From Cellulomonas sp. URHD0024 (GTDB lineage Bacteria > Actinomycetota > Actinomycetes > Actinomycetales > Cellulomonadaceae), in contig NZ_AUEW01000001.1 in the NCBI RefSeq assembly GCF_000426185.1, forward strand, positions 1,051,687 through 1,115,686: a DNA stretch of 64,000 nucleotides. Reading direction: 5' to 3'. Position 1 is the stretch's first letter; every line of letters starts with the position of its first letter. Below are positions 45,164 through 54,843 of the stretch, in pieces. The translations under genes and the position numbers were made by a program. Below the pieces are notes generated by a model. That model saw only the letters and a program-made list of their open reading frames with translations, made no database searches and was not told the DNA's origin.

Positions 45164-48100
45164 CGATGATCGACACCCTCTTCGGGCTGATCCCTGCGGC
45201 TTCCACAGGACAGCAGTGGATCGCGCGCGAGATGCAGCTCGTCAACTGGGGCGGCTACGACGGGCACCACCGTCTGCGGCTCGCGCCTAGCGCGACCTTG
45301 CTCTCGGGAGCGTCGGGCTCGGGCAAGTCGACATTGATGGACGCCTACATCGCTTTGCTCATGCCGCACACGACACCGTTCAACGGGGCCTCGAACGGCG
45401 GCGTCGTCGGTCGGCCGCGCGGCAAGGATCAGCGCAACGTCGTGTCCTACGCACGCGGCAAGCTCGACGAGTCGCGCACCGAGGACGGAACACGTGAACG
45501 CGTGCTTCGTGGCGACGGCCGCGACACCTGGTCGGCGATCGCGATGACCTGGGGCGACCACTCCGGCGCTGCGCTCACCGCTGTGCGGGCGTGGTACGTC
45601 CCGTCGACGGCGCGCACACTCGAGGACGTCATCGCCGTGCGGGCGACGCGCAACGGCGAATTCGACCTCGCAGACCTGGAGTCAGCTGCAGCAGGGCGCC
45701 TTGCGCGCGCCGCGGTCTCCGCGAAGGGTTTGACCTGCTACGACACCGACCGCGACTTCACGGCGCGCCTGCACTCGACGCTTGGGATCGGGGCGTCAGG
45801 CGACGGGGCCAAGGCCGTCGCGCTGCTGGGACGCATCCAAGCCGGCCAGCAGATCACGACCGTTGACGCGCTCTACAAGTCGATGGTGCTCGAGGAGCCC
45901 GGCACGTTCGCGACCGCCGACGCCGTGGTGGAGCAGTTTGACAAGCTCACCGGCACTCACGAGCAGATGCTCACGGCACAACGTCAGGTAAAGGCCCTCG
46001 AACCGATCCGGCAGCACCGGACTGCGGTCGAGACCGCGGCGAGTCGCATGCTGGTGATCGATGCGATCGGGTCGTTCGACGAGGGTGGTTCACCCGCTGC
46101 GCTGTGGCGCAACGAACGGCGACTGGATCTGCTGCGCGCGCTCGAGCAGGATCTGCGGCGCCGCCACCGCGACGCGCTGCAGCTGACAGCTGAGACCACC
46201 GCCCGGATCACGGCCGCGCGGTCGGAGCTCGAGGGCGTCAAGGAGACCCTGTGGGCCTCGGGCGGCGACCGGCTCGCGACGGCAAACCGAGAGTTGCGCG
46301 CGGCTGACGCCCGGCTGGGTGACGTCCGGCGATCCCGAACGCGCCTCGACACACTCGTCGCGGGGGCTGGCGCCGCGCCGGTGACCTGCGAGACCGATCT
46401 TGCTGCGCTGATCGCGCGGGCGCGCGGTGCACTCGGCGATGCTCGCGGCACGCGCGACAACCGCGCGGTGCTGGGTGAGGCGATGGCCGAGCGCAAGGAG
46501 GCCGCGGCGGCCCTGGCGGACCTGCGCAACGAACGCGGCGACGTCGAGCGACGCCGAGACAACGTTCCCCGCGACCTGCACCGCGCTCGGACCGTGCTTG
46601 CCGCCGCAGCGGGCCTCTCCACCGACGACCTGCCCTTCGTCGCCGAGCTGGTCGAGGTCCGCACCGAGCATGAACCGTGGCGCGACGCGTTCAACTTGGC
46701 GCTCGGTGGCTTCGCGACGTTGATGCTCATCGACTCGGCCCACCTGCAGGCTTTCCGCAGGGCGATCGACGTGGTGCCAGTCGCACGGCGACTGCGCTTC
46801 CAGGGCGTGGCGACCGGCCTGAGTGACGACGTTGCGCTCGACCCGAGGACTCTGCCGGGACGGCTGGACTTCCGCACCGGGCCTTTCACTGGGTGGCTGC
46901 GTGCGGAGCTTGCACGTCGGTTCTCGTTCGTCTGCGTCGACACGCCCGGTGAGCTCGCGCAGCACGCGAAAGCAGTGACCAGGTCGGGTCAGGTATCCGA
47001 GGGCTCGCGCGGTGCGCATGGCGGCCAGGGTGGCTCCAACGTGCTTGGCTTCACCAACACACGCCTTCTTTCAGACCTCGACGGCCGGATCGGGCGAGCC
47101 GAGATCAGGCTTGGGCTTGCCGAGGAGCGCGTCATCGAGGCGGATGGGCTGCTCGACCGGCACGAGGCAGAACAGCGCGCGTTCGCCTCGATCGCCGACA
47201 TCACGTGGGAGCAGGTCGACGTCATGGGCGTCGAAGCGGAGCGAGCCAGGTGGGAGAGGGTCGTCGACGATGTGACGTCGGGCAACCCGCAGGTGACGCA
47301 GCTGCAGTCGCGTGCCGCCGAGCTGGAGAAGACCGTTCAAGAGCTGACCGAGGCTCTCGGCCGAGCCAAGGGCGAGACTCAGAAGCTGGCGGCGCACTGG
47401 TCCGACACGACCGACGAGGTCGACGTCGCGGCAACCGCACTGGACAGTGCACTCGAAGCACGTGAAGGCACCGACCTCGTGGTGCCCGAGCAGCGCATCT
47501 TCCTGGACGATCTGCTCGGCGCGTCGCTCGCTGACCGCGAACAGGTGGCGCTCAGCGAGCCGCTGGAGGCCCTCGGGGCCTTCGACGCAGTCCTTGCCCG
47601 CGCGGGCGAGGTCCTCCGCGGGCACCGTCAGCGAGCCCAGGAGGCGCTCGGCGCCGGCCGCGACGCGCTGCGACGCACCTTCGAGACGTTCGTCGAGCGG
47701 TGGCCCGACCCGAATCTCGGCACCGACCCCGATGCCTCCTACGGGGACTTCCACCGCATCCTGGCCGAGCTCGAGACGAACGGACTGCACGAGCTTGAGG
47801 CGGAGTGGAGACGCAGCCTTCTGCGTCTGTCCGGTAATGACCTGACCGACCTGCATCATGCCTTGAGCCGCTCCGTGCGCGAGATCAAGGAGCGCATCCG
47901 GCCCGTCAACGACATCCTCGCGGGGCTGCCCTTCGCGGACGACGAACACCGGCTCCGGATCGACGCACGCGATACGCAGTCGACGGTCGTCGCCCGGTTC
48001 CACAAGGAGTTGCGCGACCTGCGCGAACTACTCACGACGGACGCCACTGATATCGAGCGCGAGCGCCGCTATGCGCGCATGTCGCGCGTGATCGACAGGA

Positions 48101-48537
48101 TCCGACGCACCGCGCCCGACTTCGCGGACCTGATCGACGTTCGCCGGCACGTTCGATTGAGCGCCGAGAAGGTCGACCTGGACGGCAACCACGTCGCGCT
48201 CTACGACCACATCGGCGAGAAGTCGGGTGGCGAGTCGCAAGAGCTCGTCGCGTTCATCGTCGGCGCCGCGCTGCGCTACCAGCTCGGCGACGCCGGAGCT
48301 GTGCGTCCCCGGTACGCACCGGTCTTTCTCGACGAGGCGCTCATCAAGGCAGACGCACGGTTCACCGGTCGAGCGGTCGGAGCATGGCGTGGACTCGGCT
48401 TCCAGCTCGTCATCGGCGCCCCCAACGACAAGTACGGCGCACTCGAGCCACACGTCGACCTCAAGTACGTGGTGCTTAAGGACGCCGTAGGACGCTCACA
48501 CACGAAGCCTGTGGTCGGCGTCCCCGACGCGCCGTGA
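45160..48537 (+). CDS. jetC: Wadjet SMC-like ATPase JetC
   Basis: A 1125-aa MukB/SbcC-like motor ATPase that extrudes DNA loops. Walker A is GASGSGKST with lysine at residue 56. The ABC signature is [13 protein letters not shown] near residue 1020 and Walker B is APVFLDEAL near 1057, giving the split-head layout. Long Arg/Glu-rich heptad stretches at about 300-460 and 630-780 are the coiled-coil arms, with a compact hinge between (for example [20 protein letters not shown]). Ends overlap jetB and jetD by 4 bp each. Confidence 0.95.
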   Translation: MTMIDTLFGLIPAASTGQQWIAREMQLVNWGGYDGHHRLRLAPSATLLSGASGSGKSTLMDAYIALLMPHTTPFNGASNGGVVGRPRGKDQRNVVSYARGKLDESRTEDGTRERVLRGDGRDTWSAIAMTWGDHSGAALTAVRAWYVPSTARTLEDVIAVRATRNGEFDLADLESAAAGRLARAAVSAKGLTCYDTDRDFTARLHSTLGIGASGDGAKAVALLGRIQAGQQITTVDALYKSMVLEEPGTFATADAVVEQFDKLTGTHEQMLTAQRQVKALEPIRQHRTAVETAASRMLVIDAIGSFDEGGSPAALWRNERRLDLLRALEQDLRRRHRDALQLTAETTARITAARSELEGVKETLWASGGDRLATANRELRAADARLGDVRRSRTRLDTLVAGAGAAPVTCETDLAALIARARGALGDARGTRDNRAVLGEAMAERKEAAAALADLRNERGDVERRRDNVPRDLHRARTVLAAAAGLSTDDLPFVAELVEVRTEHEPWRDAFNLALGGFATLMLIDSAHLQAFRRAIDVVPVARRLRFQGVATGLSDDVALDPRTLPGRLDFRTGPFTGWLRAELARRFSFVCVDTPGELAQHAKAVTRSGQVSEGSRGAHGGQGGSNVLGFTNTRLLSDLDGRIGRAEIRLGLAEERVIEADGLLDRHEAEQRAFASIADITWEQVDVMGVEAERARWERVVDDVTSGNPQVTQLQSRAAELEKTVQELTEALGRAKGETQKLAAHWSDTTDEVDVAATALDSALEAREGTDLVVPEQRIFLDDLLGASLADREQVALSEPLEALGAFDAVLARAGEVLRGHRQRAQEALGAGRDALRRTFETFVERWPDPNLGTDPDASYGDFHRILAELETNGLHELEAEWRRSLLRLSGNDLTDLHHALSRSVREIKERIRPVNDILAGLPFADDEHRLRIDARDTQSTVVARFHKELRDLRELLTTDATDIERERRYARMSRVIDRIRRTAPDFADLIDVRRHVRLSAEKVDLDGNHVALYDHIGEKSGGESQELVAFIVGAALRYQLGDAGAVRPRYAPVFLDEALIKADARFTGRAVGAWRGLGFQLVIGAPNDKYGALEPHVDLKYVVLKDAVGRSHTKPVVGVPDAP

Positions 48538-49784
48538 CCGCCCGCCTCGTCAGCCCCGCGGACGCAGCCCAGGTCGTCGCGAGGCGGGTGGCAGAGAGTT
48601 GGTCCGCGGCGGTGTGTGCAGAACTCGACAGCGGCGAACCGTGGCACACGAGCGTGCCGCTCAGCCCTGGGGTGACGAGCGGGGCGCAACTCGCTCGCCT
48701 TGGCTTCGCGACGGTGCACGACTGGACGCAGGCGTGGGAGGCCACGCCGCGCGCGGGCGGTGTTCAACTTGCTCGGCGGCGCATCTCGGTCGAGCGAGTG
48801 CCGCGAGATGTTCCCGCGACGCTCGGTATCACCGGTCTCGACGCCGCCGTGGCGTTCCTTCGCGTCGTCGGTCACCAGCTGACCACCGTCGACCTTGAGC
48901 GTGCACGGTCGATCGGTCGCCGCGTGTTCGTGGCTGGCGGGAGGCTCACCCCCGCTTCACTGGCAGCTGTCCACGGGCTTCCCGACCACGACGTCGACAC
49001 CGTCGTCGAAGCCCTAACGTGGCTCGCCGACAACACCGACTTGAGCGCGTGGACCGCGCGTCAGCTCCCGGTGCCGGGGATGCACTCCAAGTGGCTTGCG
49101 GCCCACGGCGCGCTGCTGCGCGACCTTGCTGGCCGGGACGTGCGTGGACAGGTGCGGGCCCGGCTCGCCGTCGTCCACCTGACCTACGTCGACCCGGCCT
49201 ATCTCACTTCCGGAGGGCGCCGGCACGACGCGTGGACCGCGGGCGACACTCACCAGTTGGCCTACCAGCCAAGCACCGTCCTGATCGTCGAGAACCGCGA
49301 CTGCAGGCTGTGGTTCCCAAACTCCGACGGGACAGTCGTGGTCGAAGGAGGCGGGCGCGCCGTCGCCTCTCTCATCGGTGACATCGACTGGCTTGGACGA
49401 GCCACGACAGTCGCCTACTGGGGAGACATCGACGCGGACGGCTTCTCGATCCTGAGTCACTTGAGATCGACACTTCTCCGCGCCCCCGAGGTGCGGCCTG
49501 TGGAGTCGATTCTCATGGGTCGCAATGCGCTAGCCCGTTACGCCCACCTAGGCGTGAACCGCGGCGCGGACGGACGGCAGCTCGGTCCGGCGAGATCCCA
49601 TCTGACGCACCTCACAGCTGACGAACGCGACGCCTATCACGCTGTCGCGACCGCTGGTCCGGCGCCCATTCGACGTATCGAGCAGGAGCGGATTCCGTTT
49701 AGAGACGCCGTCGACGCGTTGGTGCAGCTCGTCGCAAGGACCGGCGCCGCGGGCCAGGTCCCACCGACCAGCGCGAAGCGATGA
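48534..49784 (+). CDS. jetD: Wadjet nuclease JetD (DUF3322/DUF2220, TOPRIM fold)
   Basis: A 416-aa nuclease subunit that cleaves DNA once the SMC complex stalls on a small circle. The N-terminal DUF3322 part includes WTQAWEATPRAGGVQ and IPATLGI-like PRDVPATLGITGL. The C-terminal TOPRIM domain has the metal-binding glutamate near residue 253 in VLIVENRDCRLWFP and the acidic pair in YWGDIDADGFSIL. GTG start overlaps jetC by 4 bp (GTGA). All expected catalytic acids are present, so the complete operon looks functional. Confidence 0.93.
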   Translation: MTARLVSPADAAQVVARRVAESWSAAVCAELDSGEPWHTSVPLSPGVTSGAQLARLGFATVHDWTQAWEATPRAGGVQLARRRISVERVPRDVPATLGITGLDAAVAFLRVVGHQLTTVDLERARSIGRRVFVAGGRLTPASLAAVHGLPDHDVDTVVEALTWLADNTDLSAWTARQLPVPGMHSKWLAAHGALLRDLAGRDVRGQVRARLAVVHLTYVDPAYLTSGGRRHDAWTAGDTHQLAYQPSTVLIVENRDCRLWFPNSDGTVVVEGGGRAVASLIGDIDWLGRATTVAYWGDIDADGFSILSHLRSTLLRAPEVRPVESILMGRNALARYAHLGVNRGADGRQLGPARSHLTHLTADERDAYHAVATAGPAPIRRIEQERIPFRDAVDALVQLVARTGAAGQVPPTSAKR

Positions 49785-49925
49785 ACACCTGACGGCTCGT
49801 ACATATCGGCGTCGTGTAAGCGAGCCGCTGCCTTCTGGCTCATCGCGGTCGCAGGCGCGCACCGTTCGCCGTTGGTTCACTGACGGGCGAACGGCAAGTT
49901 CGGGATGACTAACTGATGCGGATGG

Positions 49926-50088
49926 CTACAGCCCCAGGTCGCGGCTGGTGGTGATGGTGAGGGTCTCCATGGGACGGAGGTAGTGCTCGATGAGGGTCTT
50001 GAGGTGGCGGTGGCGGGTCTGGGCGGCGATGCGGTCCAGGGGAGGCCGGCGGCTGCGGCGGTGGTGGCGTGCCCGGCGCGCAACGAGT
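49926..50088 (-). pseudogene. Tyrosine recombinase C-terminal remnant (copy 3)
   Basis: About 160 bp nearly identical to 35459-35621, with roughly ten differences by eye. The lower part reads [20 protein letters not shown] and [15 protein letters not shown], keeping the catalytic tyrosine and the stop codon; a one-base deletion breaks the frame before [11 protein letters not shown]. Homology ends abruptly near 50088. It stands just after jetD, in the same orientation as copy 2, so the two bracket the phosphorylase-protease-Wadjet module as direct repeats. The 49785-49925 flank holds no gene. Confidence 0.75.
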
Positions 50089-50126
50089 TCCAGAGATCTG
50101 GCCCGCGCTTGCGCACCCGTCGGCCA

Positions 50127-50366
50127 CTATCGGTGGGCGACGGCAGATGCCCACACCCAAGCGAACCCCTCGCGGCCGCCTGGGTCGACGTAGCGAACCC
50201 GTACCTGCGAGCTAGTCCAGGCGACCGCGTACCCGTCGGCGGCGAATGACTTGCCGCGCCCGCTTGTCACCCACACAAAGACCGCCAATGGTGTCTCGGG
50301 CTGCACCATCCGATCGCCCGCGCGAGCCTCGGCCGGCGCATCAATCGGTTGTTCGTGTGTCGGCAC
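50127..50366 (-). CDS. Hypothetical protein, 79 aa
   Basis: From a GTG at 50366 the frame encodes an acidic N-terminus and then a compact beta-rich segment (PLAVFVWVTSGRGKSFAADG, QVRVRYVDPGGREGFAWVWA). An ATG at 50309 would give 60 aa and keep that segment. Balanced composition from there on, unlike the Arg-rich frame upstream, suggests real coding. No Shine-Dalgarno site. No family recognised. Confidence 0.45.
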   Translation of the reverse strand: MPTHEQPIDAPAEARAGDRMVQPETPLAVFVWVTSGRGKSFAADGYAVAWTSSQVRVRYVDPGGREGFAWVWASAVAHR

Positions 50367-50819
50367 TCGCTCGGTGCCATGGATAGAACGCACGTTCGAA
50401 CGATACTCGGTCGATCTCGGCGGTCCCGGCGTGCGGCGGCTCGAGAACGAACCGCCCCGCCGTGCGCGGCGAGGGCCGCGTCTACGTCGACCCACAGCGG
50501 CCGGGCGGCCTCGACTGCCGCTCCGAGTAGCGGTCACGTCGGAATTGCGACGTGCAGCCCATCCGTGCGTCGAAGCCCGACGCCCCGCCCGCTCCAGCGC
50601 CGTCGGTCACGCCTCGGCGGCAGTCCGATCAGGCCCTGCGTCGGCGCCGGGTGCCGGTTCTCCAGGCAAACGTTGATGTGATCGATCGCCCCAGCGGGCA
50701 ACCTGCCGCACTCACTCATAGACACAACGGTCACATCGCCGTGATGCCCAACATGTGACTGTCCCGTCTAGAGGCTTCGAGAAGCGTGTTCCGGGTCCGA
50801 AACGACTCCGGAGGCGAAC
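50367..50819. other. Non-coding gap before the Tad operon
   Basis: About 450 bp without a supportable gene. A 10-bp palindrome CGTTCGAACG lies at 50393-50402, 27 bp upstream of the hypothetical-protein start. The promoter of the Tad operon should be in the right half of this gap, but no confident -35/-10 pair is visible. Confidence 0.4.
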
Positions 50820-51692
50820 ATGGTCGGGAAAACGAACCAGGGCGGCCACAGTGGCCCCGACGACTCGGAGCTCGTCCGCGACCGGCAGACCCTTCTGCGG
50901 ATGCTCGACGCGATCGAGGGTGAAGGGTGGGACGGACCGACCGGGACGCGACTACTTACCTACCTTCGAGAACGCGTCGTTCGGCCGCTGGCGATCAGCG
51001 TCGGCCTTCGGGGTGCAGCGGCGTCGCAGGCGGAAGCTACGGCGTGGCAGGGGGTGTGGGTCGAACTCTCGCGACCATCGATCCGGCACGTCACCTCGCC
51101 ATGGGGCGTCATCAGGCAAGTCGCCCGCCGGCAACTGTTGGGAGAAATCGTCGCCACTCGCTTTGGCACGAACGAATGGCGCGCGTGGAAGCTGAACGCC
51201 GACGCTCGCAACGGACTCATCTCACCAGCGGTCAGTCTCGACTCCTTGCTCGAAGCCGGATGGGAGCCGGAGGACGACGAGTGGATGACGGTGGACTCCG
51301 CAGATTCGAAGGTCGTCCTGACGGCTCGACGTGCCCTCGTTGCGATCGGCTGGAGCGACTGCGACGCGCGGCGGATTGTCGACGCGGTGCTCACCGCCCC
51401 GCCTTCTGACGGCGACGCTAGAACCCAGTTTCCCGGTTGGCGCACCATGGCGAGCGACCTGCAGATCCCCCCGTGGCAGGCGCGTCGACTCACGGTCGCA
51501 CTGCGCGGCACGGACGACTGGCCGGGTCTCCTGGCTCGCATCGCTGCCGAGGGCGAGTCGGCCGTCGAAACACCTGCGATGCGTACCGCGCTGCTCACTA
51601 CTCGCCGACGGTCGGATCGCTCGCCCATGCTTGCGGCGCAGCGCGCCGAGGGTGCCGTTGGCCGCGTGCATCCACAGCGCCGTGCCAGCTAG
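50820..51692 (+). CDS. Uncharacterised protein with sigma-factor-like features, 290 aa
   Basis: ATG follows GGAGGCGAAC. The middle part, EATAWQGVWVELSRPSIRHV followed by TSPWGVIRQVARRQLLGEI, recalls the region-2 helices of sigma-70 proteins, and a later block (VVLTARRALVAIGWSDCDAR and QIPPWQARRLTVALRGT) looks helical and DNA-binding. I cannot assign a family. It is the first gene of the Tad-type locus, and a regulator of that locus is a reasonable inference. It ends in a basic, low-complexity tail. Confidence 0.7.
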   Translation: MVGKTNQGGHSGPDDSELVRDRQTLLRMLDAIEGEGWDGPTGTRLLTYLRERVVRPLAISVGLRGAAASQAEATAWQGVWVELSRPSIRHVTSPWGVIRQVARRQLLGEIVATRFGTNEWRAWKLNADARNGLISPAVSLDSLLEAGWEPEDDEWMTVDSADSKVVLTARRALVAIGWSDCDARRIVDAVLTAPPSDGDARTQFPGWRTMASDLQIPPWQARRLTVALRGTDDWPGLLARIAAEGESAVETPAMRTALLTTRRRSDRSPMLAAQRAEGAVGRVHPQRRAS

Positions 51693-51887
51693 CACTTATC
51701 CACAGATTGAGCAGCGATGGCACGCGTCTTACGCCGTCTGTGGCACACCTGCTTGCATGAGGACTCTTCAGTGCGCGCCGTCTTCGAGTCGCGCGACCGC
51801 CGGAGTTGGGTATGCAATGAGTCGTCTGACGCTGTCGTCGGGTGGTCGTCGCGGGGGCGGGGGCCACCAAGGGGCGGGTGTTCGCCG

Positions 51888-52469
51888 ATGAGAAATCGAC
51901 AGATCACCACAGGGGCCGCAACCGCTACAGCGATTCTCGTCGCGGCTCTCGTTGGCGCGTGCTCGGCACCGGGTCCGGATCCTGACGTTTCGACGACGAC
52001 CGCGGTCTCACCGTCACGAGCGAGCACGCCGACGCCATCGCTTGATCCGACGATCGCCGCTGCGCAGGCGGCGATCCTGCGGGCTTACCAGGGGTATTGG
52101 GACGCCAAGGTCGCCGCTTTCAGCGATCCCACGAAGGATCCCGGACCCGAACTCGAGACCTTCGCCGTCGACAAGGCGTTCGCGGACGTCGCGTCGAGCG
52201 TCTTCACGTTCCGGGGTTCAGGCATCCAGGTCACCGGCGAACCGATCCTGCATCCGTCGGTCGCCGAGATCGTGACGGGCAGCGAAGGGTCAGCGAAGAT
52301 CGTCGACTGTGTGGACGGGACGAACTGGCAGCCCATCTACACGGCGACCGGCAAATCGGCAGCCGCCCCGGGTCAAGAACCGCGACTGGTCACCACGTCA
52401 ACGGCCTACTTCTACGTCGACCACTGGACGATTAGGACGTCGAATGTTGATCGGAACGAGCCGTGCTGA
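51888..52469 (+). CDS. Lipoprotein of the Tad locus, 193 aa
   Basis: A lipoprotein signal with lipobox LVGAC (cysteine near residue 25) is followed by a Ser/Thr/Pro linker and a domain beginning IAAAQAAILRAYQGYWDAKV and ending YFYVDHWTIRTSNVDR. Two late cysteines could pair. The ATG at 51888 is chosen because it puts the signal at the N-terminus. Its stop overlaps the next gene start. Such lipoproteins accompany Tad loci in actinobacteria; exact role unknown. Confidence 0.75.
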   Translation: MRNRQITTGAATATAILVAALVGACSAPGPDPDVSTTTAVSPSRASTPTPSLDPTIAAAQAAILRAYQGYWDAKVAAFSDPTKDPGPELETFAVDKAFADVASSVFTFRGSGIQVTGEPILHPSVAEIVTGSEGSAKIVDCVDGTNWQPIYTATGKSAAAPGQEPRLVTTSTAYFYVDHWTIRTSNVDRNEPC

Positions 52470-53365
52470 CGGCCCTGGCCATCGCGGTCTCGGCAGCGGT
52501 TCCCTTCCTGCCCATTGCCGTCCCACCAACAGTGACATGCGCGCCCAACACCACGTTCTGCGTGATCGAGGTTGAGCGGCCGCCGACGCCCGTTGAGGTA
52601 GGCGGCCCAGGCGGGGAAAGCGACAGCGGAGGCGATGCCATCCGTCGGAAGTGCATCGTGTCCAGCACGGGTCAGGAAGTCCCGTGTGAGGGTCCGCTCG
52701 GTTGGTTCAACGATTCTGACGACTGCTACTGGCGAAAGACGGACCCACAGCCGCCTGCGACGGACGCGATCTGGGCCGGCCACTATCCGACAGGAGCGAT
52801 CTACTCGGTGGCGTGCGGCACGAATCCGGACGGGGCAGACGGCTGGGTCTGGTCAGCTGCTGCCCCTCCGGGGTACGGCGGGACGGGGGTGACGCCGGCT
52901 CAGCTGGCGCAGCAGGCGCTCGCTCGCTTGGCCCTGGCAGGCCCGGCTATCCGAATGACGATCCAGGGCAGCGAGATGGGCCTGGTCGGAATCCCGGTGT
53001 GGCTGTGGACCGAGGTGGGTCCGACGACATGGGGTCCGAACTCAGCGACTGCGGCGGTGCCCGGGTTGTCTGTCACGGCCACAGCTCAGGCTCGTCAGAT
53101 CGTCTGGGATATGGGCGACGGGCGTTCGGAGACGTGCAAGAACCCGGGTACCCCGTACTTCGTCGGCGGCGTGACGTCGCCGACGTGCCAGCACATCTAC
53201 GAGCAGTCTTCGGCCGGGCAGCCCAGTGAGGCGTTCCCGGTCACTGCGACGACGACGTGGGACGTGACGTGGACGGGTGGCGGCGCGTCGGGGGCGCTGA
53301 CAGTGCAACGTCAGTCGTCGGCGACCGTGCGCATCGGTGAAATGCAGGTTCTGGTGACTCAGTAG
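52463..53365 (+). CDS. Secreted protein of the Tad locus, 300 aa
   Basis: GTG at 52463 overlaps the lipoprotein stop. Residues 1-20 form a signal peptide (LAIAVSAAVPFLPIAV). The mature part is cysteine- and glycine-rich; a C-terminal domain contains QIVWDMGDGRSETCKNPG and FPVTATTTWDVTWTGGG, which resembles a PKD-type beta-sandwich. It is probably exported and surface-associated with the pilus machinery. No precise family recognised. Confidence 0.72.
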   Translation: MLTALAIAVSAAVPFLPIAVPPTVTCAPNTTFCVIEVERPPTPVEVGGPGGESDSGGDAIRRKCIVSSTGQEVPCEGPLGWFNDSDDCYWRKTDPQPPATDAIWAGHYPTGAIYSVACGTNPDGADGWVWSAAAPPGYGGTGVTPAQLAQQALARLALAGPAIRMTIQGSEMGLVGIPVWLWTEVGPTTWGPNSATAAVPGLSVTATAQARQIVWDMGDGRSETCKNPGTPYFVGGVTSPTCQHIYEQSSAGQPSEAFPVTATTTWDVTWTGGGASGALTVQRQSSATVRIGEMQVLVTQ

Positions 53366-53401
53366 ATCGGGTGCGGGTCCGGCCCGCGGGGGGAGGTCGC
53401 C

Positions 53402-54082
53402 ATGACGGCGACGAGTGAGAAGGCCAAGCTGAATGGATCGCGCTCGACCGAGGAGCTTCGTGCACCGACGAGGGTCGTACCACCGGGTCGCCGTCGCCCG
53501 GCGTTCGTGGTGGCCGGTGTCGCGATGGTGGTGATCGGGGCGTTGGCCACGGTGTGGCTGGTCTCCAGCGTCGGGCATCGAGTCGATGTCGTGGTGATGG
53601 CCAAGGACGTGCCATATGGGTCCGCCCTGTCCTCCGCCGACCTGACGACGACGGCGGTCTCCGTGGACAGGACGGTCGCGACCGTCCCAGCGTCGTCGGC
53701 CGCCACGCTAGTGGGTCAGGTCGCGACAACGAACCTCAGGCGCGGATCGCTTCTCACGCGCGGTGAGGTGACCTCAACTGGGGTGGTGGCGGTCGACGAA
53801 GTCAGCGTCCCGATGCCGCTGCCACCCGAGCGGGTTCCGGCCGGCGGCCTCAGTGCTGGCGAGCAGCTATTGATCGTTGACACCCCGGCTGCTGGCGCCG
53901 ACCCGGTCGCGGTTGCACCGCGCACGTTCGCCGCCCGGGTTGTGCGTGTGGGCGCTCCAGACATCAACGGTCTGGTCGTCGTCGATGTCGCAACCAAGTC
54001 GAAAGAGGGTCCGGCCCTGGCGACTCGAGCGGCCACCGCTCGCTTCGCGCTCGTCGTCTTGCCGATGGGGGCGTCGAAGTGA
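53402..54082 (+). CDS. cpaB: CpaB/RcpC-like SAF-domain pilus assembly protein
   Basis: A 226-aa single-pass membrane protein: cytoplasmic N-terminus, membrane helix at about 34-56 and an outside SAF domain starting VVMAKDVPYGSALSSADL with TTNLRRGSLLTRGEV. CpaB proteins assist passage or anchoring of the Flp pilus. ATG after GGGGGGAGG. Its stop overlaps the next GTG by 4 bp. Confidence 0.85.
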   Translation: MTATSEKAKLNGSRSTEELRAPTRVVPPGRRRPAFVVAGVAMVVIGALATVWLVSSVGHRVDVVVMAKDVPYGSALSSADLTTTAVSVDRTVATVPASSAATLVGQVATTNLRRGSLLTRGEVTSTGVVAVDEVSVPMPLPPERVPAGGLSAGEQLLIVDTPAAGADPVAVAPRTFAARVVRVGAPDINGLVVVDVATKSKEGPALATRAATARFALVVLPMGASK

Positions 54083-54843
54083 GCGTGATCGTGGTGTGCT
54101 CGGCGCACGGTGCGCCGGGAGTTACGACGGCCGCGATGGCGCTGACCCGGACATGGTCACGCACGGAACACGGGCGACGCGCGCTGCTCGTGGATGCCGA
54201 TGCGGCCGGGTCGGGTCTGCTCGGCGGCATCTTCCGGACTGGCCTTCCGCGGGCGTCGGGTGTCTTGGCGCTGGCGGCGCGACGGCCACCGTTTGGCGCT
54301 GAGGACGCCGTGGACTGTGCGATGGCCCTGGATGCAAGCTCGTCGGGCATGGTCTTGCCCGGGGTGGCGGACCCCGTACAGGCACGGACACTGGCTCCGA
54401 CGTGGTCCGCTCTGGCATCGGCGTCGGTCGAGCTAGGTCGGCTCGGTGTGGATGTGCTCGTGGATGTGGGTCGGCTCGGGCACCGTTTTGAACCGACACC
54501 GTTGCTGGCCGAGGCGGACGTCGTCGCGCTCGTCATGAGAGCGGATCTGGCCTCTTCGGTCCCGGCCGCGGCCGCCGTGCGTTCGCTTCAGCGCCTACGC
54601 CCCCACCGAACCGTGCCTGTGGCTCTGCTGGTTGGTGATGGCTACTCGTCGAGCGAGATCGAGACGGCGGTGGGCGTGGCGGCTGCGCATCGCTTGCCAC
54701 GAGATGAGCGGTCGGCGCAGGCGTTACTCGACGGCGTCGAGGGTCCTCACCTGGAGCGCGCGCCATTGCTGCGCGCGGCCCAGAGCCTGGTGCGCGACCT
54801 CTCCGCGCTCGTGCCGAAGCTGAGCATGGCGGTGTCGTCATGA
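54079..54843 (+). CDS. cpaE: CpaE-like MinD/ParA-type ATPase, degenerate P-loop
   Basis: A 254-aa protein of the CpaE/ParA group, which helps place the Tad secretion complex. The deviant Walker A reads AHGAPGVTTAA, without the usual lysine before the Thr pair, while RALLVDADAAGSG matches Walker A'. LGVDVLVDVGRLG fits Walker B. Loss of the lysine suggests weak or no ATP hydrolysis. Overlaps cpaB and cpaF genes by 4 bp. Confidence 0.8.
   Translation: MSVIVVCSAHGAPGVTTAAMALTRTWSRTEHGRRALLVDADAAGSGLLGGIFRTGLPRASGVLALAARRPPFGAEDAVDCAMALDASSSGMVLPGVADPVQARTLAPTWSALASASVELGRLGVDVLVDVGRLGHRFEPTPLLAEADVVALVMRADLASSVPAAAAVRSLQRLRPHRTVPVALLVGDGYSSSEIETAVGVAAAHRLPRDERSAQALLDGVEGPHLERAPLLRAAQSLVRDLSALVPKLSMAVSS

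Noticed and set aside
36604..49784. CRISPR-like or tandem repeats in the defence region
   Set aside because: No regularly spaced identical repeats of 20-50 bp were seen.
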